A stretch of 64,000 nt of DNA from Polyangiaceae bacterium (GCA_015075635.1 JABTUA010000002.1:744001-808000); one strand, 5' to 3'. Shown: positions 52,430-60,764, counted from the stretch's first letter. The notes: a model not told the origin generated them from the letters alone. Translations and numbers: made by a program.

Positions 52430-53322
52430 GCGTCGAGCGCTGCGTCCGGCCCGGTTGGCTCACCCGGGATCTGTTTCCGTGCGAGAGCAAGTTCGTGAGC
52501 ATGGCCGGCCATACGATCCACTACGTCGACGAGGGCAGTGGGCCGACGCTCCTGATGCTTCACGGCAACCCCACGTGGTCGTTCGTCTACCGCCACCTCA
52601 TCGGGCTCTTGCGCGACCGCTTTCGATGCGTCGCGCTGGACTACCCCGGCTTCGGTCTGTCGGTCGCCGCCAAGGGCTACGACTACCTGCCCGAGAGTCA
52701 CTTGGGGGTCGTCGAGCGATTCGTCGAACGCATCGGGCTGGACGAGCTCACCCCCGTGGTGCAGGACTGGGGAGGACCGATCGGCCTCGGCCTCGCCGGC
52801 CGGCACGCTGAGCGCGCTCGCGCCCTCGTCGTCCTCAACACGTGGGCGTGGCCTGTCGCGGACGACCCACACTTCGTGCGATTCTCCCAGCTGATGGGCG
52901 GCCCGATCGGCGGCCTCGCGATCCGATACTTCAACGCCTTCGTGAACGTCATGATCCCTCTCGGCACACCGCGCCGGAAGCTCACCGCCGAGGTGATGCA
53001 GGCCTATCGCCGACCCATGAGCACAGCCGCCCGTCGGGAAGCCACCCACATCTTTCCCAAGGCGATCGTCGGCAGCACGCCCCTGCTCGCCACCGTGGAA
53101 GCCGGGCTGAAACGGCTCGCCGACAAGCCGGTCCTCCTCTGCTGGGGGGACGAGGACATCGCCTTCCGGGACAAGGAGCGGGCACGGTTCGAGAAGGCCT
53201 TCTCGCGGTCCCGTACCGTTGCGCTCCGCGGGGCCGGCCACTATGTCCAAGAGGAGTCGCCCGCCGAAATCGCCGCCGCGATCCGGACGTGGTGGCCGGA
53301 GGACGTGGAGGGCCAGGCGTGA
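52426..53322 (+). CDS. Haloalkane-dehalogenase-like hydrolase
   Basis: 298 residues from GTG 52426. The signatures are LHGNPTWSFVYRHLI (Asn48 as part of the halide-stabilising set), VVQDWGG with nucleophile Asp114 and Trp115, the acid in WGDEDIAF (about 242-244) and His272 in GAGHYVQEE. This matches DhaA/LinB-type enzymes that cut carbon-halogen bonds; close relatives may act on other substrates. It sits between another Asp-nucleophile hydrolase and an ECF sigma factor, all joined by GTGA overlaps. Confidence 0.87.
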   Translation: MSVERCVRPGWLTRDLFPCESKFVSMAGHTIHYVDEGSGPTLLMLHGNPTWSFVYRHLIGLLRDRFRCVALDYPGFGLSVAAKGYDYLPESHLGVVERFVERIGLDELTPVVQDWGGPIGLGLAGRHAERARALVVLNTWAWPVADDPHFVRFSQLMGGPIGGLAIRYFNAFVNVMIPLGTPRRKLTAEVMQAYRRPMSTAARREATHIFPKAIVGSTPLLATVEAGLKRLADKPVLLCWGDEDIAFRDKERARFEKAFSRSRTVALRGAGHYVQEESPAEIAAAIRTWWPEDVEGQA

Positions 53323-54065
53323 GCGCCGGCGAGCAGGTCGCCGCGGCGTTCCAGTCGAACCGCAAAGCGCTGACGGGGTATCTGACGCGGCTCGTCGTTC
53401 GAGAGGAAATCGCGGAGGAGCTGGTCCAACAGGCCGCGGTCCGCGCCCTCGAACAGGAGAGCTTGCCAGAGGATGCCGCGGAGCTGCGCGCGTGGTTCTT
53501 CCGAGTCGCCACGAACCTCGCGCTCGATCACCTTCGGAAACACAGCACCTGGCGAGAGGGGGTTCTCGGCGAGACCCGCGGTCGCGCCGAAGCGGACGCT
53601 GGATTCGTCGCGTCGTCGCGGCTCATGGCCGGCTCCCCGGAGCTGAAGACGATCGCGAAGGACCACCTCGCCGTGTGCTTCGCCTGCACGCTTCGGAACC
53701 TGCGCAGCGAGGAGTCGGCCGCGCTACTCCTGAAAGAAGTCTACGACTTCACGGTCGACGAGGTCGCGCGCGTCATGGGCGCGAGCTTCGGGCAAGCGAA
53801 GGCTTGGATCCAGTCGGCCAGGGCGCAGCTGAAGGCGAAGTACGACGTGAGCTGCGCTCTCGTCGCTCAGCAGGGCGTCTGCTTCCAGTGCGTCGAGCTC
53901 GACCGATTCTTCCGAGCCGACGAGGGCGATCCGCTCGCGGGAAGCCAACGCGACGTGGATGCCCGCCTGAGCATCGTCCGCGAGCGACGGGACGCGCCGC
54001 TCGGGCCATGGCATCGGCAGATGATGCGCCTCGTCGAGGAAGTGCTCGACGAGGGCACGGAATGA
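53319..54065 (+). CDS. ECF sigma factor with Cys-containing C-terminal extension
   Basis: 248 residues from GTG 53319. Region 2 (EEIAEELVQQAAVRALEQ, AWFFRVATNLALDHLRKH) and region 4 (SEESAALLLKEVYDFTVDEVARVMGASFGQAKAWIQSARAQLK) are clear. Unlike typical 180-residue ECF factors it carries about 60 extra residues, with cysteines in CFACTLRNL, DVSCALVAQQGVCFQCVELDRFF, which could bind metal or sense redox state. It is co-translated with the hydrolases (GTGA at 53319-53322) and no anti-sigma gene follows, so regulation may be built in through the C-terminal extension. Confidence 0.88.
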   Translation: MSAGEQVAAAFQSNRKALTGYLTRLVVREEIAEELVQQAAVRALEQESLPEDAAELRAWFFRVATNLALDHLRKHSTWREGVLGETRGRAEADAGFVASSRLMAGSPELKTIAKDHLAVCFACTLRNLRSEESAALLLKEVYDFTVDEVARVMGASFGQAKAWIQSARAQLKAKYDVSCALVAQQGVCFQCVELDRFFRADEGDPLAGSQRDVDARLSIVRERRDAPLGPWHRQMMRLVEEVLDEGTE

Positions 54066-54094
54066 CCGAGCTTCCTCCGGAGCGCCCCACCCCG

Positions 54095-54121
54095 CCCTCG
54101 GTCACCCCGCGCTCTCGCCCG
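54095..54121. repeat. Left flank carrying two short repeats shared with the right flank
   Basis: CCCTCGGTCACCCC at 54095-54108 and CCCGCGCTCTCGCCCG at 54106-54121 also occur, in reverse order, at 54766-54779 and 54695-54710. Both are perfect copies. They bracket the PIN gene and the remnant antitoxin. Confidence 0.55.
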
Positions 54122-54156
54122 GGCTCTCGCCCGCGCCAGCAACGCCGGCCCGCGTG

Positions 54157-54588
54157 CTAGCGCGCCCGGCCCGAGCTGCGAAACGGGTTCTCGACCCGAA
54201 CGTCTCCGTAGACCTGTCCGTCGTTCAGATCCTCGGTATAGAGAACGCTGGCTCCGAGCGCGTGCGCAGCGGCCACGATGGCCCCATCCCAGTACGAGAT
54301 TCGGAAACGGGCTTCGTACCCCGCCGCTTCCACGACCAGCGCGAGGTCGATTGGCACGATGGGAGCTAGGGAGATGATGTCGATGAACTCGAGCGCCTCT
54401 TGATCCGTCAATCTCGTCCTGATCTTCTGCGTGGCGTTGACGAAGAGCTCCTGGAGCACCTGCGCCGAAACGCCGAAGTCTTCGCGCCCGAGGATCTCGC
54501 GCGCGCGGCGCGCTTTCGCGCCCTCGGCGAGATCCGACGAGACCGCGTAGAGCAGCACGTTGGTATCGACGAAGACCTCAGCGTTCAT
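54157..54588 (-). CDS. vapC: PIN-domain toxin (VapC-like)
   Basis: 143 residues. The PIN nuclease acids are visible: VDTNVLLYAV with the first Asp, Glu in ELFVNA, and Asp in ISYWDGAIVAAAHALGASVLYTEDL. Such proteins cut tRNA or rRNA when free of antitoxin. The ATG overlaps the end of the remnant antitoxin frame (54578) by 11 bp. The gene may therefore be uncontrolled or inactive, or be controlled by a partner elsewhere. Confidence 0.87.
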   Translation of the reverse strand: MNAEVFVDTNVLLYAVSSDLAEGAKARRAREILGREDFGVSAQVLQELFVNATQKIRTRLTDQEALEFIDIISLAPIVPIDLALVVEAAGYEARFRISYWDGAIVAAAHALGASVLYTEDLNDGQVYGDVRVENPFRSSGRAR

Positions 54589-54667
54589 GTGCCTCCGCGA
54601 GGCCTTCGAGGAACTCGCGGACCAGGGCGTTCACCGTGGTCTCGCGCTCTGCCGCGATGCGGCGCAC
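54578..54667 (-). pseudogene. Truncated antitoxin gene (ribbon-helix-helix or similar)
   Basis: Reading minus from GTG 54667 gives only 29 residues, VRRIAAERETTVNALVREFLEGLA, then EAHER. The frame is preceded by TLRE. This matches the second half of a ribbon-helix-helix antitoxin (helix, turn, helix). The N-terminal strand and start are missing: upstream, the frame runs through a GC-rich repeat to a stop at 54743-54745 with no start codon. The stop overlaps the toxin ATG by 11 bp, the normal order for such modules. Probably inactive. Confidence 0.6.
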
Positions 54668-54694
54668 CTCGCGCAGGGTCTGCCCGCGCCCGCG

Positions 54695-54797
54695 CCCGCG
54701 CTCTCGCCCGCGTTCCCTCCCGTTTCCCTGCGCGCTTGCGCGCTACTCTCGCCGCCCCTCGCCGCCCCTCGGTCACCCCTCGCCGCCCCTCGCCGCC
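54695..54797. repeat. GC-rich low-complexity region with short tandem repeats
   Basis: It holds CCCGCGCTCTCGCCCG at 54695-54710 and CCCTCGGTCACCCC at 54766-54779, both shared with the left flank, and several copies of the ten-base unit CGCCGCCCCT around 54749-54797. It replaces the expected 5' half of the antitoxin gene. Confidence 0.6.
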
Positions 54798-54824
54798 CTG
54801 CGCGCTGGGTTCAGTGGTGCGCCC

Positions 54825-55442
54825 CTATCCTCTCCTGCCCGCCAGCGCCGCCGCGACGTACCGCCCGTCGTGCGACAAGCTCACGTCGAGGCCGGTGGGC
54901 ACGCCTCGGTCGCACAGCCTCGGCGGCTCGAAGCCGTCGTAGCTGGCGGGCGACGGCCGGCGCTCGACGCTGAGCTCGGCGCCCGACACGCCGAGCACCT
55001 CGGCGGCCATGCGGCACAGGAGCTCGCGGCCGGCGGCGCTCGCCCGCGCGTGCTCGCCCAGCTCGCTGACCTCGAAGCGGGGATCCGCCGGGCCGACGCT
55101 GGCGAGCGCGTGCACCCATCCTTCAGCGTGCCCGACTCGGAGCGCGATCTCGCGGTCGTCGTAGCGCGACGAGCCGAGATCCCCCGCGACCTCGATGCGC
55201 TTGTGCGAGAGCCCGGGCTCCTCGCCGAGCTTCACCAAGAGCTTGTAAGCGGCCTCCTTCGCGGCGAAGAAGCACCAGAACAGGCGCTCTGGATCCTGCG
55301 CCGCTTCGAGCACGCGCCGCTCGGCCAGCGTGCAGACCCGCTCCACGTACCCCGGCCGCGCGAAGGACTCGCGGTTGTCCGGGTCGCCCAGGTCCACCAC
55401 GTCGTTGCCGACCAGCGCGAGCTCGCCGAGTATTGGCGTCAT
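54825..55442 (-). CDS. 4'-phosphopantetheinyl transferase
   Basis: 205 residues. The superfamily motif pair is present: GNDVVDL (Asp14, Asp17) and FFAAKEAAYK (59-67, Lys62-Glu63 binding Mg2+/CoA). It moves phosphopantetheine from CoA to the serine of an acyl carrier protein. Its ATG overlaps the TGA of the acyl carrier protein gene (ATGA at 55442-55439), so it likely primes that ACP (Ser43). It is the last gene of the fatty-acid operon. At 205 residues it is between AcpS and Sfp lengths. Confidence 0.87.
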   Translation of the reverse strand: MTPILGELALVGNDVVDLGDPDNRESFARPGYVERVCTLAERRVLEAAQDPERLFWCFFAAKEAAYKLLVKLGEEPGLSHKRIEVAGDLGSSRYDDREIALRVGHAEGWVHALASVGPADPRFEVSELGEHARASAAGRELLCRMAAEVLGVSGAELSVERRPSPASYDGFEPPRLCDRGVPTGLDVSLSHDGRYVAAALAGRRG

Positions 55443-55693
55443 GCCTTCGCCGCGAGGATGAGCTTCACCGCGTCGCCGATGGTCTTCACCTTGTCGGCGT
55501 CCTCGTCCTTCACCTCGATCTCGAAGGCGTCCTCGATCTCGAGCACCACGTCCACCAGGCGCGCGGAGTTGACCTTCAGGTCCTTCAAGATGGAGGTCTC
55601 CATGCCGGCGCCGGCCAGCGCCTCGGGCGCCTTGGCGAACGGCTTGATGATGGACACGACCTTCTCGAACACTTGTTGCTCAGACATGCTCAT
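55439..55693 (-). CDS. Acyl carrier protein
   Basis: 84 residues from ATG 55693, chosen because AGGAG lies six bases upstream (a second ATG is six bases later). The helix-II region is ILKDLKVNSARLVDVVLEIEDAFEIEV, with Ser43 taking the place of the Ser in the usual D-S-L motif, here N-S-A. The change next to the modified serine sets it apart from housekeeping ACPs and may be why a dedicated transferase is encoded next to it. It carries the growing chain for the enzymes of this operon. Confidence 0.88.
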   Translation of the reverse strand: MSMSEQQVFEKVVSIIKPFAKAPEALAGAGMETSILKDLKVNSARLVDVVLEIEDAFEIEVKDEDADKVKTIGDAVKLILAAKA

Positions 55694-55701
55694 GGTTTCT
55701 C

Positions 55702-56979
55702 CTATTCCGACCATTTCCTGAAGATGACGCAGCCGTTCACGTCGCCGAAGCCGAAGCTGGCCTTGGCGACGGTGCGGAGCTCGGGCAAATCTCGGGTCTC
55801 TCGCAGCACCCGCGCGGCGTATTTCGCCAGCTCGGGGTGCAGATCCTCGCAGTTGATGGAGCCGTGGGCGAAGCCGCGCCCGAGCTGGAGCACGCTGGCC
55901 ACGCACTCGATGCCGCCCGCGGCGCCCAGCGCGTGGCCGATGAGCGACTTCGTGGACTGGATGAGCGGTAGCGTCTCCGGCGTGAGCTCGAGGGCCGCGC
56001 GCCAGTTCTCGACCTCGTGCGGATCGGCGAAGGTCGCGGTCAGGTGGCCGTTGATCAGATCGATCTCGCTCGGCCGGATGCCGGCCATGGCCACGGCGCC
56101 GCGGATGCAGCGCTGCACGCTCACCGGGTTCGGCGCCGTCATGCTGCCGCCCAGGCGGTGACCGCCGCAGTTGACGTGACCGCCGAGCAGCTCGGCGTAG
56201 ATCCGCGCGCCGCGCGCGCGGGCGCTTTCCAGGCTCTCCAGCATCAAGACGCCGGCGCCGGAGCCGGGGATGAAGCCGGCGGCGCTGGCGGACATGGGGC
56301 GTGAGGCCTCGGCCGGAGCGTCGTTCTTGGTGCGGTTCAGCACCTTCATCGCGTCGAAGCCGGCCCAGATGTACTTGGAGTGGCCCTCGGAGCCGCCGGC
56401 CAGCATGCGCTCGGCGCGGCCCTCGCGGACGCGCAGGAAGGCGTCCACCACGGCCTCGGTGCCGGTGTTGCACGCGCTGGAGTTGGTGGTGACCTGGTTA
56501 CCCAAGCCGAGCAAGCCCGCCACGCGCGCGCTGTTCCCGCTCGACATGATCTGCTCGACCATGGTGCTGCCCAGGCGCGCCACCTTGCCGGCGTCGGTCT
56601 TGGGCGCGAGCTTCTCCGCGATGGTGTCGATGCCGCCGATGCCGGTGCCGAGCACGGCGCCGGTGTTCCAGTCGGGCTCGGCGTCGGCGGCGACGCGGGG
56701 CAGGCCGGAGTCGGTCCAGGCGTCGATGGCCGCGATGGCCGCGTACACCATGTTCGGGTTCATGGCGTAGAGCTCCTCGTCGGAGAGGTAGCGCCCCTGG
56801 ATCTCCTCCACGCCCTGCGGGATGCCGCCGACCTGGCAGCCGAATTTGAGCTCGGCGAGCTCCGGCACGAAGCGGATGCCGCTCTGCCCCGCGCGGAGCG
56901 CATGCTCGAAGGCGTCGAGCCCGTGGCCGTTCGGCGCGAGCACGCCCAGGCCCGTCACCACCACGCGCCGCTCAGCCAC
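55702..56979 (-). CDS. Beta-ketoacyl-ACP synthase II (FabF-like)
   Basis: 425 residues. Catalytic set: Cys170 in NSSACNTGTEA, His312 in INGHLTATF, Lys344 and His349 in TKSLIGHALGAAGG. The usual N-G-H-G-T-S-T is altered to N-G-H-L-T-A-T, so the active site is changed. It elongates acyl-ACP by malonyl condensation. The ATG overlaps FabZ by 8 bp, and the ACP gene starts 8 bp after its stop. Confidence 0.9.
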   Translation of the reverse strand: MAERRVVVTGLGVLAPNGHGLDAFEHALRAGQSGIRFVPELAELKFGCQVGGIPQGVEEIQGRYLSDEELYAMNPNMVYAAIAAIDAWTDSGLPRVAADAEPDWNTGAVLGTGIGGIDTIAEKLAPKTDAGKVARLGSTMVEQIMSSGNSARVAGLLGLGNQVTTNSSACNTGTEAVVDAFLRVREGRAERMLAGGSEGHSKYIWAGFDAMKVLNRTKNDAPAEASRPMSASAAGFIPGSGAGVLMLESLESARARGARIYAELLGGHVNCGGHRLGGSMTAPNPVSVQRCIRGAVAMAGIRPSEIDLINGHLTATFADPHEVENWRAALELTPETLPLIQSTKSLIGHALGAAGGIECVASVLQLGRGFAHGSINCEDLHPELAKYAARVLRETRDLPELRTVAKASFGFGDVNGCVIFRKWSE

Positions 56980-57427
56980 GCCCGACCCCCATTCCAGCCA
57001 CGGTGCCCTTGGCGACCGAGTCGCCGTTCGCGAGGGAGAGCACCACGTTCGACTTGAGCTTCCTGCGTCTCCAGAACACCTTCTCCGCCTCCACGCGCAC
57101 CGTGTCGCCGGGCCGGACGATGCGCTCGAACTCCACCTGGCAGTCGGTGAAGAGCGTGACCGTCTTCGCCACCTCTTCCTTCGGCACCTCGAGCCCGAGC
57201 AGGTAGATGCCGAGCGCGACCAGGCCGGTCTGACACATGGTCTCGATCAGGATCACGCCGGGCGTCACCGGGTCGCCGGGGAAATGCCCGGGGTAGAACG
57301 TCTCGTCCGCGCGGAAGGTGTATTCGCCCACCGCGCGCGTGTCGCTGAGCTCGATCAGACGATCGATGAAGCGGAACGGCCGCTGCTGCGGGATGAGCGC
57401 CAGCACCTCTTCCGAAGACAGCGTCAT
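56972..57427 (-). CDS. 3-hydroxyacyl-ACP dehydratase (FabZ-like)
   Basis: 151 residues. The hot-dog active-site helix is FYPGHFPGDPVTPGVILIETMCQTGLVALG, with His48 and Glu62. FabZ removes water from 3-hydroxyacyl-ACP of all lengths without isomerising. It overlaps the FabA-like gene (ATGA at 57427-57424) and the FabF-like gene (8 bp). Coexistence with a FabA-like gene in the same operon is unusual and is treated in the findings. Confidence 0.9.
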   Translation of the reverse strand: MTLSSEEVLALIPQQRPFRFIDRLIELSDTRAVGEYTFRADETFYPGHFPGDPVTPGVILIETMCQTGLVALGIYLLGLEVPKEEVAKTVTLFTDCQVEFERIVRPGDTVRVEAEKVFWRRRKLKSNVVLSLANGDSVAKGTVAGMGVGRG

Positions 57428-58023
57428 GCCTCGCTCCGATCCATGATGCCGCCGACGCTGTTGGCGGATTTCAGCGGGTAGTCCGGGTAGGCGATGCCCA
57501 GGAACATGCCGACCTTGGCGTCCTTCACCGTGTAGATGAGCTCGCCGTCCACCAGCACCTTGGCGCTGCCGATGGCGACCGCGGAGCCCGACTCCTTCAG
57601 CTGCGAGAAGCGGCGGATGTCCACCTCGTAGCGGACGACCTTGTTGTAGGGGCGGATCTGCCCGGCGAACTCCACTTCTTTGCAGCCCAGGGCGCGGCCC
57701 GAGCCGGGCGCACCCGCCGCGGAGATGTATAGGCCCACGAGCTGCCAGACCGCGTCCACGCCGAGGCAGCCGGGCTGCACCGGGTCGCCGCGGAAGTGGC
57801 AGTGGAAGAACCAGTCGTCCAGGTGGATGTCCTGCTCGCCGACGATGCGGCCGCGGGGACCGGTGCGGGTGATCTCGAGCACGCGGTCCACCATCAGCAT
57901 GGGCGGCGCCGGCAGGCGGATGAACTCCGCCGGCGGATCCTTCACCAGGTTGCCCTGGGAGATGGCGAGCAGCTCTTCCTTGCTGAAGCTCGTGCGCTGG
58001 AGGAACTCGGCGTAGGAAATCAT
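57424..58023 (-). CDS. 3-hydroxydecanoyl-ACP dehydratase/isomerase (FabA-like)
   Basis: 199 residues. WFFHCHFRGDPVQPGCLGVDAVWQLVGLY matches the FabA active-site helix, with His76 and Asp90. FabA-type enzymes both dehydrate and isomerise to the cis-3 form, seeding unsaturated acids; FabA-like partners also occur in clusters for aryl polyenes and other lipids. N-terminal SYAEFLQRTSFSKEELLA is an extra helix pair. ATG 58023 overlaps the KS III gene stop (ATGA). Confidence 0.9.
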   Translation of the reverse strand: MISYAEFLQRTSFSKEELLAISQGNLVKDPPAEFIRLPAPPMLMVDRVLEITRTGPRGRIVGEQDIHLDDWFFHCHFRGDPVQPGCLGVDAVWQLVGLYISAAGAPGSGRALGCKEVEFAGQIRPYNKVVRYEVDIRRFSQLKESGSAVAIGSAKVLVDGELIYTVKDAKVGMFLGIAYPDYPLKSANSVGGIMDRSEA

Positions 58024-59024
58024 CGGCTCTCCTCGATGTCGATGCGCAGGCTCGACCAGGTGAGCCCCGAGCCCACCACGGCGACGAGCACGCTGTGGCC
58101 CGGCTTGAGCTCTGCCCAGTGCTGCGACAGCACGCAGGGTGCGCCCGAAGCGCCGGTGTTGCCGAACTGGATCACGTTGTGCCACTGCTCGTCCCAGCCG
58201 AGCCCCGCGCGGCGCGCCACCGACTCGAGCACCAGCAGGTTCGCCTGGTGGCCGACGAAGTGGATGCGGCCGCCGGTCTCGTGGGTGCGCGCGCGGGCGC
58301 CGGGCAACATCGCCTCGAGGCAGGCCTGCGTGGTCTTGATGGCGAAGCGCTGCACCGCGCCGCCGTCCTGCGTGAAGTGACCGAAGCGCGGGATCACCAC
58401 CGAGCCGGCGCCGGCCGGCGACGAGGCGAGCGTCGTCTCCACCACGGCCGCGCGGGCGGGCACCTCGGAGGAGACGATGGCCGCGCTGGTGCCGTCGCCC
58501 CACAAGACGGCGGAGGTGCGATCCGCGTAGCTCACGGCGCGGGTGGTGTTCTCCGGGTTCACCACCAGGACGTAGGGGGGCAGCCCGCTCATGGACGCGA
58601 GCAGGTGAAGCTGCGCGCCGAAGCTCGAGCAGGCGCTGTTCAGATCGAAGGCCGGCACCTCGATGCCGAGGGCCTGGGCGATGCGGCAGGCCTCCGCCGG
58701 GATCTGCATCTCCGGACAGCAACCGCCCGCCACCACCATGCCGATGTCGCTGGGCCGGAGGCCCGCATGCTCCAGGGCCGCGAGCGCGGCGCGACGACCG
58801 GTCTCGACGTTGCTGTAGAGCGCGGCCTCTTGCCCCGCGCGAAGGTCGGCGTTCTTCGTCTCGCGGATGTAGTCCAGGGGCAGCACCGTGCGGCGTTCGC
58901 GGATGCCGACGCGCTCCAGGATCCACTCGTCGGTGGTGCCGATGTCCAGCTCCTCCAGGAAGCGGTTGTCGATCACGTTCTCCGGATGGAAGTGACCGAG
59001 GGCGTGGAGGTAGAGCTTCGGCAC
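58020..59024 (-). CDS. Beta-ketoacyl-ACP synthase III (FabH-like)
   Basis: 334 residues. Catalytic triad Cys132 in FDLNSACSSFG, His259 in FVGHQANLLVLE and Asn289 in QFGNTGASGAP. KS III starts chains by condensing acyl-CoA with malonyl-ACP. The pocket cannot tell the primer. It shares its stop overlap with the FabA-like gene and starts 5 bp after the reductase gene's stop codon. It is in the same unit as the malonyl transferase and ACP. Confidence 0.9.
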   Translation of the reverse strand: MPKLYLHALGHFHPENVIDNRFLEELDIGTTDEWILERVGIRERRTVLPLDYIRETKNADLRAGQEAALYSNVETGRRAALAALEHAGLRPSDIGMVVAGGCCPEMQIPAEACRIAQALGIEVPAFDLNSACSSFGAQLHLLASMSGLPPYVLVVNPENTTRAVSYADRTSAVLWGDGTSAAIVSSEVPARAAVVETTLASSPAGAGSVVIPRFGHFTQDGGAVQRFAIKTTQACLEAMLPGARARTHETGGRIHFVGHQANLLVLESVARRAGLGWDEQWHNVIQFGNTGASGAPCVLSQHWAELKPGHSVLVAVVGSGLTWSSLRIDIEESR

Positions 59025-59028
59025 GACC

Positions 59029-59844
59029 TCACCCCGCGATGTGCTCGCCGCCGTCCACGCGGATCAGCGCGCCGTTCACCCAGCGCGCCTCGTCCGTGCA
59101 GAGGAGCGCGATGAAGTCCGCCACGTCCGCCGGCGTGGTCAACCGGCCGAGGGGGTTCCTCGCGAGCGCGGCGGCCTTCATCTGCTCGCTGCCCGGGATG
59201 AGGCGCAGGGCCGGCGTGTCGGTGACCCCCGCCTGCACCACGTTCGAGCGCACGCCGAAGGGGCCGAGCTCGAGGGCCAGCGAGCGCGACACCGACTCGA
59301 GCGCGCACTTCGCGGCGCTCACGGCGGCGTAGCCGCGCCAGGCGACCTCGTTGCCCTCGCTGGTCATGCCGATGACGCGCGCGTCGTCGGCGAAGAGCTT
59401 CCGGGAGAAGACGTCCTGGGCCCAGCTCGCGAGGCTCGTGCCCATGCTGTACACGGTGCGCGCGAAGTCTTCGTCCTCGAGCCGCGCGTCGGCGTCGTAG
59501 GTCCCCGCGCCCTCCTGCCCGGGGGGCAGCGGGCCGAGGAGCTTGAGGTTGCCGTAGGCGATGGAGTGCATCAACAGGCGGACCTTTGCGCCCTTCGCCG
59601 CCAGCTCGTCCAGCACCTTGGCGCGGCCTTCGGCCGAGAGCGCGTCCAGGTTCAGGGCGAGGAAGCCCACGCCAGCATCGCGGATCTTCGCGAATTCGGG
59701 CTCGATGTTCGCCATGGCGCCGCGCCGATCGCGGTGCACCACGCACACGTTCATGCCGTGGCGCGCGACCTTCTGGGCGGTGGCCAGGCCGAAGCCGCTG
59801 GACCCACCGAGGATCAGCGCCCAGTGCGCAGGATCGAACTTCAC
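59029..59844 (-). CDS. SDR-type enoyl-ACP reductase (FabI/FabL-like)
   Basis: 271 residues from GTG 59844, which overlaps the FabD TGA (GTGA). The nucleotide loop is GGSSGFG (13-19). The active site is Tyr172-x6-Lys179 (GYAAVSAAK), the spacing of FabI/FabL enoyl reductases; the 3-ketoacyl reductase FabG uses Tyr-x3-Lys. MHSIAYG also matches the FabI/L pattern and the tail VDGGEHIAG is typical. It would reduce trans-2-enoyl-ACP with NAD(P)H. The chromosomal ketoreductase is not in this operon. Confidence 0.85.
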   Translation of the reverse strand: MKFDPAHWALILGGSSGFGLATAQKVARHGMNVCVVHRDRRGAMANIEPEFAKIRDAGVGFLALNLDALSAEGRAKVLDELAAKGAKVRLLMHSIAYGNLKLLGPLPPGQEGAGTYDADARLEDEDFARTVYSMGTSLASWAQDVFSRKLFADDARVIGMTSEGNEVAWRGYAAVSAAKCALESVSRSLALELGPFGVRSNVVQAGVTDTPALRLIPGSEQMKAAALARNPLGRLTTPADVADFIALLCTDEARWVNGALIRVDGGEHIAG

Positions 59845-60764
59845 GCGCCGAGCTCCTTCTGCGCGCCCTTCAGATTCATGACCGAGGCGATCGACACGCC
59901 GAGCGTGGAGAAGAAGCGCTTCAGCGGGCGGTTCGGGCCGAGCTCGACGATGCGCTCCGATCCCGACAGGGCCCGCATGTTCGCTACCCAGTCCACGGTG
60001 CCGGAGATCTGGCCGGTCAGCGCGTCGAGCAGGTCGCCGAGCTGACCCGTGTGGAAGCCGCCGCGGAGGTTCGAGGTAACTGCCGTCGCTCGCGAAGCGT
60101 CGAAGCGCGGCGCGGCGGCTTCCAGCTCGCGCCGGAACTCCGCCTCGATGCCGCGCATGAGCCGCGAGTGGAAGGGCGCGCTGACGTTGAGCCGGATGAC
60201 CTCGGCCTCGGGCAGCTTCTCCGCGATGCGCGTCTCGGCCGCTTCGACTCCGGGGGCTGGACCGGAGATGACGACCTGATCCAGGGAGTTCAGGTTCGCG
60301 ACGTCCACGCCGAGGTCGGCGATCAGCTCCTTCAGCCCGGCGTCGGCCACGCCGGTTGCGACCACCGCGCTCATGGCGCCTTCGCCCACCGGCACCGCCT
60401 GCTGCATCAGCGCGCCGCGCTTTCGCACCAGACGCACTGCGTCCGCCAGCGGGATCACGCCTGCTGCGCAGAGCGCGGTGTACTCGCCCAGGCTGTGACC
60501 GCCGAAGCGGGTCGGGGTGAAACCAAAGGCCTCCCGACACGCCCGCAGCATCGCGATCTCGGCGGTGACGATGGCGGGCTGGGTGTACTCGGTCAGATCG
60601 AGGCGCGGATCCTCCTCGAAGCAGAGCGCCGCCAGGTCGAGGGAGAGCGCCTCGCTCGCCTCCGCGAACACCGCTCGAGCCACCGCGTGCTCGGCGTGGA
60701 AGTCCCTCGCCATGCCCGTGCGCTGCGACCCCTGACCGGGGAAAACAACGGCAACTTCACCCAT
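59841..60764 (-). CDS. fabD: Malonyl-CoA:ACP transacylase (FabD)
   Basis: 307 residues. FPGQGSQ opens the protein; nucleophile Ser91 in GGHSLGEYT and His199 in APFHSRLM complete the catalytic pair. It loads malonyl groups onto ACP. First gene of the minus-strand fatty-acid operon, divergent from the beta-helix lipoprotein with only 78 bp between the two starts. That shared region should hold promoters for both. Confidence 0.93.
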   Translation of the reverse strand: MGEVAVVFPGQGSQRTGMARDFHAEHAVARAVFAEASEALSLDLAALCFEEDPRLDLTEYTQPAIVTAEIAMLRACREAFGFTPTRFGGHSLGEYTALCAAGVIPLADAVRLVRKRGALMQQAVPVGEGAMSAVVATGVADAGLKELIADLGVDVANLNSLDQVVISGPAPGVEAAETRIAEKLPEAEVIRLNVSAPFHSRLMRGIEAEFRRELEAAAPRFDASRATAVTSNLRGGFHTGQLGDLLDALTGQISGTVDWVANMRALSGSERIVELGPNRPLKRFFSTLGVSIASVMNLKGAQKELGA

